Counted from the first letter of the stretch, positions 1 to 8,767 are shown. The stretch: DNA of 64,000 nt from Flavobacterium sp. DG2-3 (GCF_030730925.1 NZ_JAVAMB010000016.1:1-64000); one strand, 5' to 3'. A program made the numbers and translations. Notes: a model not told the origin generated them from the sequence alone.

Positions 1-77
1 TAAAATCTAAAATCTAAAATCTAAAATCTAAAATCTAAAATCTAAAATCTAAAATCTAAAATCTAAAATCTAAAATC
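1..77. repeat. TAAAATC heptamer tandem array (11 units)
   Basis: Eleven perfect head-to-tail copies of TAAAATC start at the first base of the window, so the array may continue to the left. The same heptamer recurs at 53207-53255. No gene overlaps it. Its role is unknown. Perfect identity between units suggests recent slippage. Confidence 0.95.
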
Positions 78-182
78 GGTACGCAAATTGATATGGGAAT
101 AATGGAAATTAAATTTAGGAAAGAAATAATACAGTTTCGTAAATAATTTTTTAATTTCGATTAACTTAAAAATGAATGTGTT

Positions 183-488
183 ATGCAAGATTTAGAAGTT
201 GTAGAAGATAACAGAATGTCAAAACTCCTAATCGGATTGGCTTTGGATGGAATTGGAATGATTTCTTTCTCAATTCCGTTTTTGGGTGAATTTTCAGATG
301 TGGTCTGGGCGCCCATTGCCGCGATAATTATGGCAAAAATGTATAAAGGACGAGTAGGGAAGGTTGCGAGTGTGCTGACTTTTCTGGAAGAGATTATTCC
401 TTTTACAGATGTGATTCCGTCTTTTACCTTAACTTGGCTTTATACTTATTTCTTTACGCGACAGCCCAAAGAATTTAAGGAACAATAA
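183..488 (+). CDS. small conserved-looking inner-membrane protein, function unknown
   Basis: A 101-residue protein with two or three hydrophobic stretches: about residues 14-34, 40-52 and a C-terminal helix at 75-92. It reads as a small multi-pass membrane protein. I do not recognise a named family. The first ATG at 183 follows the AT-rich leader closely. A second in-frame ATG at residue 12 (position 216), directly before the hydrophobic part, is an alternative start. The gene stands alone between the heptamer array and a bidirectional terminator that it shares with the convergent lyase gene. Confidence 0.7.
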   Translation: MQDLEVVEDNRMSKLLIGLALDGIGMISFSIPFLGEFSDVVWAPIAAIIMAKMYKGRVGKVASVLTFLEEIIPFTDVIPSFTLTWLYTYFFTRQPKEFKEQ

Positions 489-492
489 AACA

Positions 493-522
493 AAGGCAGC
501 TAAATTTTTTAGCTGCCTTTTT
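493..522. terminator. bidirectional rho-independent terminator
   Basis: The stem AAGGCAGCTAAA pairs with TTTAGCTGCCTT, with A-rich and T-rich flanks on the two sides. It lies between two convergent genes (stops at 488 and 532), so it can serve both. Confidence 0.85.
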
Positions 523-531
523 GTTTGAAAC

Positions 532-3303
532 TTATTGAATAATAACTTTTTTGAGGTATAAAATTTTTCTGGTGTCTGGATCTGTCACTTTTAAGATATA
601 AACCCCTTTTTTATTTATGGAAATATTTTCCTGCGTTTGTCCGCTTATAGTACGTTTTTGAATTTCTCTTCCAAAAATATCGTAAATTCTAAGTTCAGCC
701 TCATCTACATCAACATCTAGTAAAATCGAGAAATTTCCTGTGTTTGGTACTGGCCATACTTTAAAGCTATCGATCAGATCTTTGATTACCTCATTAATAG
801 GAGAGGTTGAATAACCGCTCAACACATTCACTTTTCGTGTCATCGTTCCGCCTTCAGAATCTGTAACGGTGAATTTAAATGAGCATAAACCTTTTACATT
901 TGGCTTAAATTCTACCGTATTTCCAGATAATGTTGCATTTCCGTTAACTACTTGAGATAGAGAATAAGATACTCCGCTTGTAAAACCTCTAGATAATTTT
1001 TGAATATCAATGTATACTTTGTTTCCTAAAACAGCATCATAATGAGGTTCAGACATCCATTGTAAATATTTGTCCAGATTGGTGTATCCGTCTAAATCAG
1101 GATCTGCATTGGCATCTGAGAAATCTCCAATTCCAGAATTTACATTGGTTCCAATTATATTTTCCCACCAGTTTGGCAATCCATCTTGATCGCTGTCCCA
1201 GTTTTGAGGTCTAACTACAGTTGGATAATCTTCAAAACCTCCAACGTCCGCTTCATTATCTGGGAATCCAGGTTTTCCTGTTACGCTTCCAACTGCAGAA
1301 TAAGTGCCGTTTAGTGTTTCTGAAATAATTCGCTGATCGTGATCGTCAAATTCAGGTTGCGTGCATCCAACATCAGAAAGTACAATTTTATACGCATTTT
1401 TTGCCGATTGCGTCGTCACGTACGATGGGAAAAACGGTGCGTCTACGAAGTTGTTGTAAGGAACGGTATTGCCCGAAGCTTTTCTTCCTAAAGTCTGATT
1501 CGATTCGTCGAAATAGCCCGGCATTACATTTCCGTTAAAATAGCATCTTTGCATTCCAGTTCCAACTCCTTCGTTTTGCTGATTAAAAGCAACAAATATT
1601 TTAGATCCAGCGCCAGGTTTGTAATAATTATTTACAAAGTTCACTTCTTTAGTTCCGCCGTCGGTTGTTCTTCCGCCCCAGTTGTAAACGACATTGTTGG
1701 TGATGTCCATTTTTCCTGTATAAGCGCCGCTTCCGTCTAGTCCGCCGCCAAGACTCCAGTTTCGGCCGTAGCAATGTGCCAATAAATTATGATGGAAACT
1801 TCCGATATCTCCGCCAATTGTAGCCGCATAACCATGTTCTGTTCCTGCTGGATAATTTTGATGGTTTGCTGCGTTTAATGCTTCAGATATAAGAGTTCTT
1901 TGTAGCGTAATGTTTTTGCCAGATCGTGAACTGAAAGATTCATCAATCGTCCAGCTTATTGAGCAGTGGTCAATAATACTATTGTCTGCGCCTGTTAATC
2001 CCATTCCGTCATAAGTCGGTCCAGCTCCGAGTCTAACTCTTAAATTTTGTACAATCGCGTCATTTCCTGTTACGCCAAATGGAGCCGATCGAATTGTAAT
2101 TCCTTTTCCAGGAGCGGTTTGTCCCGCAACAGTGACATAAGGCTGGCTCAGAACTAAACGAGATTGCAGCTGAATTACTCCTGAAGTATTAAAAACAATG
2201 GTTCTTGGACCGATATCATTGGTAACAGCTTCTCGGAAACTTCCTGGTCCGCTGTCATTTAAATTGGTAACCGCTACCACTTTTCCGCCTCGTCCGCCAC
2301 GTGCAAAACGGCCGTAGCCTTCAGCCTCTGGAAAAGCGAGCTGTGCAGGACGAAAACGCCAAACATTTCCTTTTTCAACGCCATTTGCTAAAACTTCATC
2401 AACTCGCCAAAAATAGGTTTCGCCAGTGTACAATCCGTTTACTTGATAAGAAGTATTGGCTAAAGTTTGGTTTCCTTTAAATTCGGGTGAAGATGTCGTT
2501 GCGTTATCAACGGCTGCTTGGTCAGTTCCAAAATAAACATTATGTGAAACCGCATTTGCGGCAGCAGTCCATTGCAGTAATTTTCCGCCAGATGTTAATT
2601 CGACATGCTCGTCATTTTGCTTCGGATTTGGATTTGTTGCCTGATAAAAAATATTAGGCGTGTTTAATTCAAAACCATTTAATACAAAGTTTTTAATGTT
2701 TTCTGTTCCTGAAGTTTCTGCTGCCATTAGAATCACAACATCGGTTCCTGCAGTAGCTTCAAATTTTAAATAAGCAGATTTGGCATCGGCAGTTTTGGTT
2801 GCTCTTACAGTTGGAATCAAATTATCAACCACTAAATTTCCGTCAACAGAAATATCAATTGGACTGAAAGTATTTGTTGTTGGGCTGTCTACGTTATTAA
2901 AAAAGGCTAATAAGGTATGTTCTCCCGCTGCTAATCCGCTTATTCTAATTTCAATTTGAGCACCGAGATTTGCGGTTGAACCTTTTACCGTAAGTCCGTC
3001 GCAGACTAATCGGGCGTAGTAAGGAGCTTGAATTCCGGCTTTGTACCAATTGGTTCCTAAGTTATCTCCGTTGTTTCCAACACGATTAACTGTAAAAGTA
3101 ACTCCATTTTCGGTATAAGTGTTGGTGTTGCCAGAAGCGATTACCCAAGCAGTATAATCAGGGTCGTTTACTTCGGCTTTAGGTCGTGCTGACTGATCAA
3201 AGTCAATTTTTACAATCGGATTTTGGGCAAAAATCTTGTTGACTGGCGCAATGAGACAAATTATCGTCGCCATTACGGAGATTTTAAAGTAATTTTTCAG
3301 CAT
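532..3303 (-). CDS. secreted pectate lyase-like (PL1-type) protein with T9SS sorting domain
   Basis: A 923-residue secreted protein. A signal peptide (about 1-26, ending in FAQ) is followed by a beta-rich module (30-215), an FN3-like segment (about 220-318) with a YFWRVDE motif, and a right-handed beta-helix of the pectate lyase 1 type (about 325-640) that starts PEAEGYGRFARGGRGG and carries an IIDHCSISWTIDES stretch. DxDxDG-type calcium loops lie near 700-750 (DSDQDGLPNWWEN). The C-terminal 75 residues (WPVPNTGNFSI, DIFGREI, GVYILKV) match a type A T9SS sorting domain, so the protein is probably exported and attached to the surface or released. Pectin or another uronate polymer is the likely substrate from the family only. 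No SusC/SusD pair is nearby, so it is not part of a visible polysaccharide utilisation locus. Confidence 0.88.
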   Translation of the reverse strand: MLKNYFKISVMATIICLIAPVNKIFAQNPIVKIDFDQSARPKAEVNDPDYTAWVIASGNTNTYTENGVTFTVNRVGNNGDNLGTNWYKAGIQAPYYARLVCDGLTVKGSTANLGAQIEIRISGLAAGEHTLLAFFNNVDSPTTNTFSPIDISVDGNLVVDNLIPTVRATKTADAKSAYLKFEATAGTDVVILMAAETSGTENIKNFVLNGFELNTPNIFYQATNPNPKQNDEHVELTSGGKLLQWTAAANAVSHNVYFGTDQAAVDNATTSSPEFKGNQTLANTSYQVNGLYTGETYFWRVDEVLANGVEKGNVWRFRPAQLAFPEAEGYGRFARGGRGGKVVAVTNLNDSGPGSFREAVTNDIGPRTIVFNTSGVIQLQSRLVLSQPYVTVAGQTAPGKGITIRSAPFGVTGNDAIVQNLRVRLGAGPTYDGMGLTGADNSIIDHCSISWTIDESFSSRSGKNITLQRTLISEALNAANHQNYPAGTEHGYAATIGGDIGSFHHNLLAHCYGRNWSLGGGLDGSGAYTGKMDITNNVVYNWGGRTTDGGTKEVNFVNNYYKPGAGSKIFVAFNQQNEGVGTGMQRCYFNGNVMPGYFDESNQTLGRKASGNTVPYNNFVDAPFFPSYVTTQSAKNAYKIVLSDVGCTQPEFDDHDQRIISETLNGTYSAVGSVTGKPGFPDNEADVGGFEDYPTVVRPQNWDSDQDGLPNWWENIIGTNVNSGIGDFSDANADPDLDGYTNLDKYLQWMSEPHYDAVLGNKVYIDIQKLSRGFTSGVSYSLSQVVNGNATLSGNTVEFKPNVKGLCSFKFTVTDSEGGTMTRKVNVLSGYSTSPINEVIKDLIDSFKVWPVPNTGNFSILLDVDVDEAELRIYDIFGREIQKRTISGQTQENISINKKGVYILKVTDPDTRKILYLKKVIIQ

Positions 3304-3660
3304 GTCAAATTGTGGTTTGGTTAGTAAGTAATAACTTTAATTAGAAAAACTAAACAACTGATTATCAGTTTTAAGTAGTCTCGCTAACTATTGTAAAGTT
3401 TGTTATTACGTCAAATAAAACTATCCTGCACCATCCTGTTCTGCTTGCTGAATTGTTATAGAAAAGGTGTTTAAAAAATGTAATATGTTTTTTTAATGCT
3501 AATTTTTTAGAGACTCAATATCTAGTAAATGCTAGGATTGATAAAAATGCATTCGATAAAAGTGCGTTTCGAGAAAAAATATAAATTAAATCGAAAATTT
3601 AAGATTAAAGGAAAATCTTACCAGAACGGTTTTAATTAAAAAGAAAGAAATAAAGTAAAA
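3304..3660. other. gene-free stretch of 357 bases
   Basis: This holds the upstream region of the lyase gene and the downstream side of the DUF6787 gene. It is very AT-rich. I see no convincing promoter pair, RNA or repeat. A 30-codon ATG frame on the plus strand (3547-3639) lacks features that would support it. Confidence 0.6.
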
Positions 3661-3960
3661 TTAGTCTAATAAAAATCCAAGTCCCATGTTTTTAAGCATT
3701 TTCTTTTCGAAGTTCCAAAAGAATTTATACTGCCCAAAAATAGTTCCGATAGCAACTAATAAAACCTGATAAATAGGGAAAATAATAATAAGGCGAATGA
3801 GTGTGAACCAGCCTCCGAAATCTTCTTTCGTAATTCCGAGCCAAATGCAAAAAGGTTTAGACAGCCAAGCAGATGCCGATCCTGTGATGGCAAAAACGAT
3901 AAGTATAATGACGGCTTGTAAATTGGAGGTGATTCCCCAACGCTTTTTTAATCTATTCAT
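3661..3960 (-). CDS. DUF6787-type small membrane protein
   Basis: A 99-residue protein with a basic N-terminus (MNRLKKRWG), two hydrophobic helices (about 16-34 and 50-70) and a C-terminal tail. The opening KKRWGITSN and the following ITGS match my memory of the Bacteroidota family DUF6787, whose function is unknown. It probably sits in the inner membrane. It lies 32 bases downstream of the DUF6146 lipoprotein gene on the same strand, so the two may share a transcript. The gene order DUF6146-DUF6787 also suggests joint expression. No catalytic motif is visible. Confidence 0.75.
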   Translation of the reverse strand: MNRLKKRWGITSNLQAVIILIVFAITGSASAWLSKPFCIWLGITKEDFGGWFTLIRLIIIFPIYQVLLVAIGTIFGQYKFFWNFEKKMLKNMGLGFLLD

Positions 3961-3992
3961 TGCTATTTGTAATGATTACAAATATAGTATTA

Positions 3993-4430
3993 TTATCTTG
4001 ATGGAACATAGCCCCAAAGCTTTTGTTTGTAAGTATTTTGAAAATAAATCATGTAATTGTAAATTAAGTAATTTACCTCATAGCCGTAATGAATGTCTGG
4101 ACGGTAGTCAATTGACATTTCGTATAAATTTGGATTATAACGCTGTGGCTGTAAAACACGATTATTCCATTCTGTTACATACAAATTGTTTTTATTTTCA
4201 AGATAAGATAATGAATGATAGTTTCTAGGATAAGCTCGAGATGCAAGCCAGTTTGTGAAGCCGTTGTCGATTATAATGACTTCGTATTCTAATGAATCAT
4301 TTGCAATTCTCACGGTATCATTTCCTTTTTTAATTGATGTAGCACTATCAGAACTGGCAATATTCTTCGAAGCCGTAGAACACGCGACAATAGTAAGTAA
4401 AGCAATTAATATGGAAATGCATTTTTTCAT
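3993..4430 (-). CDS. DUF6146-type lipoprotein
   Basis: A 145-residue protein whose signal peptide ends in a lipobox (TIVACS, Cys about 17), so it is predicted to be lipid-anchored in the envelope. The mature part contains YEVIIIDNGFTNWL, a WNNR stretch and a tyrosine-rich YEVNYLIYNYMIYFQ segment, which is the pattern I associate with the uncharacterised family DUF6146 of Flavobacteriia. It starts at the ATG nearest the signal peptide. The next gene on the strand is the DUF6787 membrane protein. Function unknown. Confidence 0.78.
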   Translation of the reverse strand: MKKCISILIALLTIVACSTASKNIASSDSATSIKKGNDTVRIANDSLEYEVIIIDNGFTNWLASRAYPRNYHSLSYLENKNNLYVTEWNNRVLQPQRYNPNLYEMSIDYRPDIHYGYEVNYLIYNYMIYFQNTYKQKLWGYVPSR

Positions 4431-4490
4431 GTTTTAAATTTACGAATATTTGACGAGAGGAGAATAGGGTTTAACAAGAATCTAACTAAT

Positions 4491-4552
4491 AAGATGCTAA
4501 GCTACTAAGCTACTAAGCTACTGAGCTACTAAGGTTCTGAGTTGCTATGCTT
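4491..4552. repeat. octamer array N3-CTAAG, arm 1 of an inverted pair
   Basis: Seven to eight consecutive 8-bp units (GATGCTAAG, CTACTAAG, CTACTAAG, CTACTGAG, CTACTAAG, GTTCTGAG, TTGCTATG). The last five bases are conserved as CTAAG and the first three vary. The opposite-orientation partner lies at 4632-4690, with a hairpin between the two. Confidence 0.85.
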
Positions 4553-4579
4553 ATCGAAACTTAAGTTTTTTATATAGAA

Positions 4580-4606
4580 AAAGCTGTTTGCATTGCAAAC
4601 AGCTTT
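4580..4606. terminator. hairpin terminator between octamer arms
   Basis: A near-perfect palindrome (AAAGCTGTTTGC, loop ATT, GCAAACAGCTTT). It lies downstream of the minus-strand DUF937-like gene (stop at 4691) and upstream of the DUF6146 gene. The flanks are A/T-rich, but the T run is modest. Confidence 0.6.
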
Positions 4607-4631
4607 AAATATTTTACTTAAAATCTCATGG

Positions 4632-4690
4632 ACTTAGAAGCTTAGGGCCTTAGTAGCTCAGTAGCTTAGAACCTTAGCAGCTCAGCACCT
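4632..4690. repeat. octamer array CTTAG-N3, arm 2 of an inverted pair
   Basis: Units are read as the reverse complement of the 4491-4552 array (CTTAGAAG, CTTAGGGC, CTTAGTAG, CTCAGTAG and so on). It abuts the stop codon of the minus-strand gene that ends at 4691. Confidence 0.85.
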
Positions 4691-5254
4691 TTACTTACTC
4701 CCAAACAGCTTCCCGATGAACCCAGCGATTCCGCCTTTGCTTTTGGTAACTACAAGTACATCTGCAACGTCTACTTTTCCGTCGTTGTTTTGGTCAAGTC
4801 CAAATTGCATTCCGTATTTAGAGATGGTATCCATTATTCCAGAAGCTTGTCCGCTGTTTCCGGAAATAGCACTTATTATATCTGAAATTTGAAAACTGCT
4901 ATCGTTTGGATCTTTTGCTTTATTCACTAAAGAGCCTAAAATCTGCGGAATCAAATTAGAGGCAACTCCGTTTGAGTCTGCACTGCTTAATCCGAATTTT
5001 TGGCCAAGACTGCCGCTTAATTGCTGCTGAATTTGTTGTACTACCGGATTAGAACTGTCAATTGCTGTATTTCCATTAAATAAGCCAGCAATCTGATCGG
5101 TTCCGCCTTCAGAAACAATCTTTTTTAATCCTTCAAAAATAGAATTGCTTGTTTCACTTATTACGGCTTCATTATGCTCATTTGGGACAGCGTTATTGTT
5201 TACAACAGCATCGCCTCCATATTGCTGTACTAATTGGGTCAATTGTTCAAACAT
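4691..5254 (-). CDS. DUF937-like protein with one EF-hand/dockerin-type loop
   Basis: A 187-residue soluble-looking protein without a signal peptide, rich in Gly, Ser, Asn and Gln. The N-terminus (FEQLTQLVQQYG) and the repeated helical pattern with QILGSLVNKAKD resemble the DUF937 family. A single calcium-loop motif, DQNNDGKVDVADV, sits at about 154-166, followed by a Gly/Lys-rich tail (GGIAGFIGKLFGSK). The DUF937 assignment comes from remembered family features, and the calcium-binding role is inferred from the loop alone. It lies 104 bases downstream of serA, with a strong terminator between them, so it is probably transcribed separately. Confidence 0.65.
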   Translation of the reverse strand: MFEQLTQLVQQYGGDAVVNNNAVPNEHNEAVISETSNSIFEGLKKIVSEGGTDQIAGLFNGNTAIDSSNPVVQQIQQQLSGSLGQKFGLSSADSNGVASNLIPQILGSLVNKAKDPNDSSFQISDIISAISGNSGQASGIMDTISKYGMQFGLDQNNDGKVDVADVLVVTKSKGGIAGFIGKLFGSK

Positions 5255-5299
5255 AATATATAAGGTTTAAAATTACACGCCAAATTTAATAAAAAAAGA

Positions 5300-5333
5300 A
5301 AGGGATTTACTACAAATAAGTAGTAAATCCCTC
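5300..5333 (-). terminator. terminator of the serA transcript
   Basis: The stem AGGGATTTACTA/TAGTAAATCCCT has a short loop. On the minus strand it is followed by a T-rich run (TTCTTTTTTT), which gives a standard intrinsic terminator just after serA. Confidence 0.85.
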
Positions 5334-5358
5334 TAAAGGTAATCTATTTTTTTATTAC

Positions 5359-6309
5359 TTAGCTTAATAAAGTAATAATTTGTGAAGCCAGTTCTGTACC
5401 AATTCTATCTTGTGCTTCTCCTGTAGCTGCTCCAATGTGAGGAGTCAAAGAGATTTTAGAGTGCATTAAGATTGCCATTTCTGGTTTTGGTTCGCTTTCA
5501 AAAACGTCTAAACCAGCAAAAGCAACTTTTCCTGAATCTAAAGCTTTAACTAAAGCAACTTCGTCGATAACTCCACCACGAGCACAGTTTACGATACCAA
5601 CTCCGTCTTTCATGATTTCAAGTTCTTTTTCTCCAATGATGTAACCATTTTGAGCTGGAACGTGCAATGTAATGAAATCTGCTTCTTTAAATAAAGATTC
5701 TAAAGATTGAGAAACGATTTTAGTTGTGATTGATTGTCCATCGAAAAATTCAACTTTAATGTCAACCTCTGGAATAAAGCTATCAGCAGCGATAACTTTC
5801 ATTCCTAAACCAAGAGCCATTTTTGCAGTAGCTTGTCCGATACGACCAATACCAACAATACCTAAAGTTTTACCTCTTAATTCAGTTCCGTTAGCGTAAG
5901 CTTTTTTCAAACCGTCAAAGTTTGAATCTCCTTCTAGAGGCATGTTTCTGTTAGAATCATGTAAAAAACGCACACCAGAAAATAAGTGTCCAAATACTAA
6001 TTCTGCAACAGATTCTGAAGATGAAGCAGGAGTATTAATTACGTGAATTCCTTTGCCTTTTGCATAATCCACATCGATATTATCCATACCAACACCACCA
6101 CGACCGATGATTTTGATACCTGGACAAGCATCGATAATATCTTTACGAACTTTAGTAGCACTACGAACTAAAATTACGTCAATGTTGTTTTCATTTATAT
6201 AGTTAGCTACTTGTTCTTGAGCTACTTTTGTAGTGATAACTTCAAAACCACCTTTTTCTAAGGCTAGAATTCCACTTTTAGAAATTCCGTCATTTGCTAA
6301 TACTTTCAT
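5359..6309 (-). CDS. serA: D-3-phosphoglycerate dehydrogenase
   Basis: A 316-residue NAD-dependent 2-hydroxyacid dehydrogenase that oxidises 3-phosphoglycerate to 3-phosphohydroxypyruvate, the first step of serine synthesis. The Rossmann dinucleotide motif GIVGIGRIGQATAK lies at about 143-156. The catalytic Arg lies in NCARGGVIDE, and the His in LTPHIGAATGEAQ near the C-terminus. It is the short form without a C-terminal ACT domain, so feedback by serine through ACT is not expected. I start at the ATG giving MKVLANDGIS. A longer frame would add an unrelated basic peptide encoded by the intergenic repeat. serC lies upstream on the same strand, which makes a 2-oxoacid dehydrogenase of another specificity unlikely. 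Confidence 0.93.
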   Translation of the reverse strand: MKVLANDGISKSGILALEKGGFEVITTKVAQEQVANYINENNIDVILVRSATKVRKDIIDACPGIKIIGRGGVGMDNIDVDYAKGKGIHVINTPASSSESVAELVFGHLFSGVRFLHDSNRNMPLEGDSNFDGLKKAYANGTELRGKTLGIVGIGRIGQATAKMALGLGMKVIAADSFIPEVDIKVEFFDGQSITTKIVSQSLESLFKEADFITLHVPAQNGYIIGEKELEIMKDGVGIVNCARGGVIDEVALVKALDSGKVAFAGLDVFESEPKPEMAILMHSKISLTPHIGAATGEAQDRIGTELASQIITLLS

Positions 6310-6377
6310 TGTTGTGTTATGTCTTTGCGAGGAACGAAGCAATCTCATCCTCAATTTTAATTTTTCTTTTTTTTATT

Positions 6378-6463
6378 AGGAGCTAATCCCGCTATCCGTT
6401 ACAATCTTTTTTGTTTTTAAAGAAAAAACAAAAAAGGATTTCCACTTCTATCGGGGCTAGGGC
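6378..6463. repeat. AGGAGCTAAT...GGGCTAGGGCA intergenic element, copy 1
   Basis: The element begins AGGAGCTAATCCCGCTATCC and ends CGGGGCTAGGGCA. Its middle is an imperfect hairpin (CTTTTTTGTTTTTA against AAAAACAAAAAAGG). It lies between serC and serA. A second copy with the same ends and a different middle is at 33901-34006. Confidence 0.8.
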
Positions 6464-6500
6464 ACCTGTCTTCGGTTGCTGTTTTTGTGTAAGCTGAAAA

Positions 6501-7571
6501 CTAAACTTTAGTTTCTAAAGCTTTCATTACATCAACTAAAACCTGAACGCTTTCAATTGGCATAGCGTTGTAGATAGAAGCTCTGTAACCACCAACAGAA
6601 CGGTGTCCTGGCAATCCAGAAATGTTTGCTGCTTTCCATAAAGCGTCAAAAGTTTCTGTGTGCTCTGGGTTGTTCAATAAGAAAGTTACGTTCATGTTAG
6701 AACGGTCTTCTACTTTTGCAGCACCTTTAAACAATGGGTTTCTGTCGATTTCAGCGTAAAGTAATTCTGCTTTAGCGTTGTTTAATTTCTCAACAGCAGC
6801 AATTCCGCCTTTTTCTTTAATCCATTGTAAAGTTAAAAGAGAAACGTAAACAGCAAATACAGGTGGAGTATTGTACATACTTTCTCCTTTGATGTGTTTA
6901 GCGTAATCTAGCATACTAGGAATTGTTCTTCCGTTTTTGCCTAAGATTTCTTCTTTTATTACCACTAATGTAGTTCCTGCAGGTCCCATATTTTTTTGAG
7001 CTCCAGCATAGATGATATCGAATTTAGAAAAATCTAATTCACGAGAAAAAATGTCAGAACTCATATCGCATACAACTGGAACATTAGTTGATGGGAATTC
7101 TTTCATTTGAGTTCCAAAGATCGTATTGTTGCTAGTGCAGTGGAAATAATCAGCATCAGCTGGAATTTCGTATCCTTTTGGAACATAAGTATAATTGTCT
7201 TCTTTTGAAGAAGCTACGACAACAGTTTCACCGAAAAGTTTAGCTTCTTTGATCGCCGCAGTTGCCCACGTTCCTGAATCTAAATAAGCTGCTTTTCCGT
7301 TTTCTTTCATTAAGTTATATGGAGCCATTAAGAATGCTGTGCTGGCACCACCTTGTAAAAATAAAGCCTGATAACCTTTTCCCTGAAGTCCTAATAATTC
7401 TAAAGCAAGGGAACGAGCTTCCTCCATAACAGCAACGAAATCTTTGCTTCGGTGCGAGATTTCAAGGATAGATAACCCTGAATCATTAAAATTTAAAATT
7501 GCTTTTGATGCCTTCTCAAAAACTTCCTGAGGTAAAATACTTGGTCCTGCGCTGTAGTTGTGTTTTTTCAT
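6501..7571 (-). CDS. serC: phosphoserine aminotransferase
   Basis: A 356-residue PLP enzyme that converts 3-phosphohydroxypyruvate and glutamate to phosphoserine, the second step of serine synthesis. It may also act on the related pyridoxine-pathway substrate. The start MKKHNYSAGPSILP is the family signature. The lysine that binds PLP lies in YAGAQKNMGPAG (about residue 192). The substrate Arg region PGHRSVGGYRASIYNAM is near the C-terminus. Full family length. It sits about 190 bases upstream of serA and downstream of the acyl-CoA reductase gene, all leftward. The serC-serA order supports both calls. Confidence 0.96.
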   Translation of the reverse strand: MKKHNYSAGPSILPQEVFEKASKAILNFNDSGLSILEISHRSKDFVAVMEEARSLALELLGLQGKGYQALFLQGGASTAFLMAPYNLMKENGKAAYLDSGTWATAAIKEAKLFGETVVVASSKEDNYTYVPKGYEIPADADYFHCTSNNTIFGTQMKEFPSTNVPVVCDMSSDIFSRELDFSKFDIIYAGAQKNMGPAGTTLVVIKEEILGKNGRTIPSMLDYAKHIKGESMYNTPPVFAVYVSLLTLQWIKEKGGIAAVEKLNNAKAELLYAEIDRNPLFKGAAKVEDRSNMNVTFLLNNPEHTETFDALWKAANISGLPGHRSVGGYRASIYNAMPIESVQVLVDVMKALETKV

Positions 7572-7664
7572 GGTTGTTGTTAATAGTCGAAAATTTTAAA
7601 GACGCAAATTTCGGCAATAAGAGCCGAAAAAGCGTTAAAATATTCGAAATAATTAAACAAATTA

Positions 7665-8729
7665 TTACTTTGTTGTTAACAAAAACGTTATAGTATCGAC
7701 ATTATCTGCGTAATCCCACAATTGAGGTTTTTGCGTTTCTCCAAATGCAATACTATTTGCAGTTAAATTGCTGCTGACAATGCATTGAATTTGATCTGCA
7801 TTTTCCTGAAGACGTTTTTTAAGTTCTTCAAGGTTGTCGTAATACTCATAAAAAACACTCGAAATAGGCGAGGCGTAGCTTGAATCTTCTTTTAAAGTCA
7901 AAAATCCGTTATCTAATAATTTGAAATTACTCATTAAAAATACTGCTTTATTATAGTCATAATTATTAGCGTATTTTTCGTAATGAATAACATCTTGATA
8001 TTTAAACATCGCTTGAAAAAAAGCATCAAAAGAATACTCTTTCGGAATGAAAAGTTTAGAGACATTTCGGCATCCTAAACCAAAATATCTAAAAATATCT
8101 TCACCTAAAGCTTCTAATTCTTCGTTAGTTTCTTTTCCCGTCAAAATCGCAGCTGAGTTTCTGTTTTTTCGAATAATCGATGGTTTATCTTTAAAATAAT
8201 ATTCAAAATAACGAGCTGTGTTGTTACTTCCTGTAGCAATTACTGCATCGAAGTTTTCTAGTTTTCCTTCTACGAAAGTGATGCTGTCTTTTAAATTTTC
8301 ATCAACAGCAATTAAATATTTAGCCAAAAAAGGCAATAAATGCTGGTCGTTTGACGAAGTTTTGATTAAAGCTTTATTGCCTGTAATTAAAACAGATAAA
8401 AAATCATGAAAGCCTACAAGCGGAATATTTCCGGCTAAAATTAAAGCAACCGTTTTGCCCGATTGAGCGGAGTCGAAAGAATAAGCAGAAAGCCATTTGT
8501 CAATATTTTCAGCTGTTAAGGCTTCTGCCCATGACTGTATGGAAAAATAAACCTGTTCTGGCGTATACCATCCATTATGAGATTGTGATAAACGAATCAG
8601 ATTTTCGAAATCATCAAAGAAAATATCATTATATAAAACGTCAGATTTTGGCGCTGAAGCACCCTCAGAAAACTGACTTAGAAATTTTCCTAATTCAACA
8701 AAAACACTTTTTTTTGTTTCTAATGTCAT
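7665..8729 (-). CDS. LuxC-like acyl-CoA reductase
   Basis: A 354-residue protein of the acyl-CoA reductase (LuxC) group, related to aldehyde dehydrogenases. It is expected to reduce an acyl-CoA to the aldehyde with NADPH, although the substrate in Flavobacteria is not known to me. Visible motifs are KTVALILAGNIPLVGFHDFL (about 91-110), IATGSNNTARYFEYYF and the putative catalytic Cys in FGLGCRNVSKLF (about 219). The segment FDSAQ before KTVAL is encoded by DNA identical to the core of an intergenic repeat. It is divergent from a ferredoxin gene, with facing promoters, and 93 bases upstream of serC. Confidence 0.87.
   Translation of the reverse strand: MTLETKKSVFVELGKFLSQFSEGASAPKSDVLYNDIFFDDFENLIRLSQSHNGWYTPEQVYFSIQSWAEALTAENIDKWLSAYSFDSAQSGKTVALILAGNIPLVGFHDFLSVLITGNKALIKTSSNDQHLLPFLAKYLIAVDENLKDSITFVEGKLENFDAVIATGSNNTARYFEYYFKDKPSIIRKNRNSAAILTGKETNEELEALGEDIFRYFGLGCRNVSKLFIPKEYSFDAFFQAMFKYQDVIHYEKYANNYDYNKAVFLMSNFKLLDNGFLTLKEDSSYASPISSVFYEYYDNLEELKKRLQENADQIQCIVSSNLTANSIAFGETQKPQLWDYADNVDTITFLLTTK
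8464..8477. repeat. core of the GCGGAGTCGAAG repeat inside a coding sequence
   Basis: The 14 bases TGAGCGGAGTCGAA are identical to the core of the 22-bp intergenic element found at 10612, 10743, 15173 and 56794. Here they lie in frame in the acyl-CoA reductase gene and encode FDSAQ on the minus strand. Confidence 0.7.
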
Positions 8730-8733
8730 AATG

Positions 8734-8765
8734 TTTGTTTATGAATTGTTTTGATTGTAATTTTG
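8734..8765 (+). promoter_or_regulatory. Bacteroidota-type promoter for the ferredoxin gene
   Basis: TTTG at 8734-8737, 20 bases, then TAATTTTG at 8758-8765, matching TTTG/TAnnTTTG exactly. Transcription would start near 8772 and give a leader of about 95 bases. It partly overlaps the leader region of the divergent gene. Confidence 0.7.
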
Positions 8766-8767
8766 CA

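Noticed and set aside
1..77. Possible CRISPR or telomere-like array at the left edge
   Set aside because: The unit is only seven bases, without spacers, and cas genes are absent, so it is a simple tandem repeat.
532..3303. The lyase as part of a pectin utilisation cluster
   Set aside because: The neighbours are small membrane and lipoprotein genes without sugar metabolism, so it stands alone.
3547..3639. A 30-codon plus-strand frame in the lyase upstream gap
   Set aside because: Very short and lysine-rich, in AT-rich DNA, with no promoter or partner. It is probably chance.
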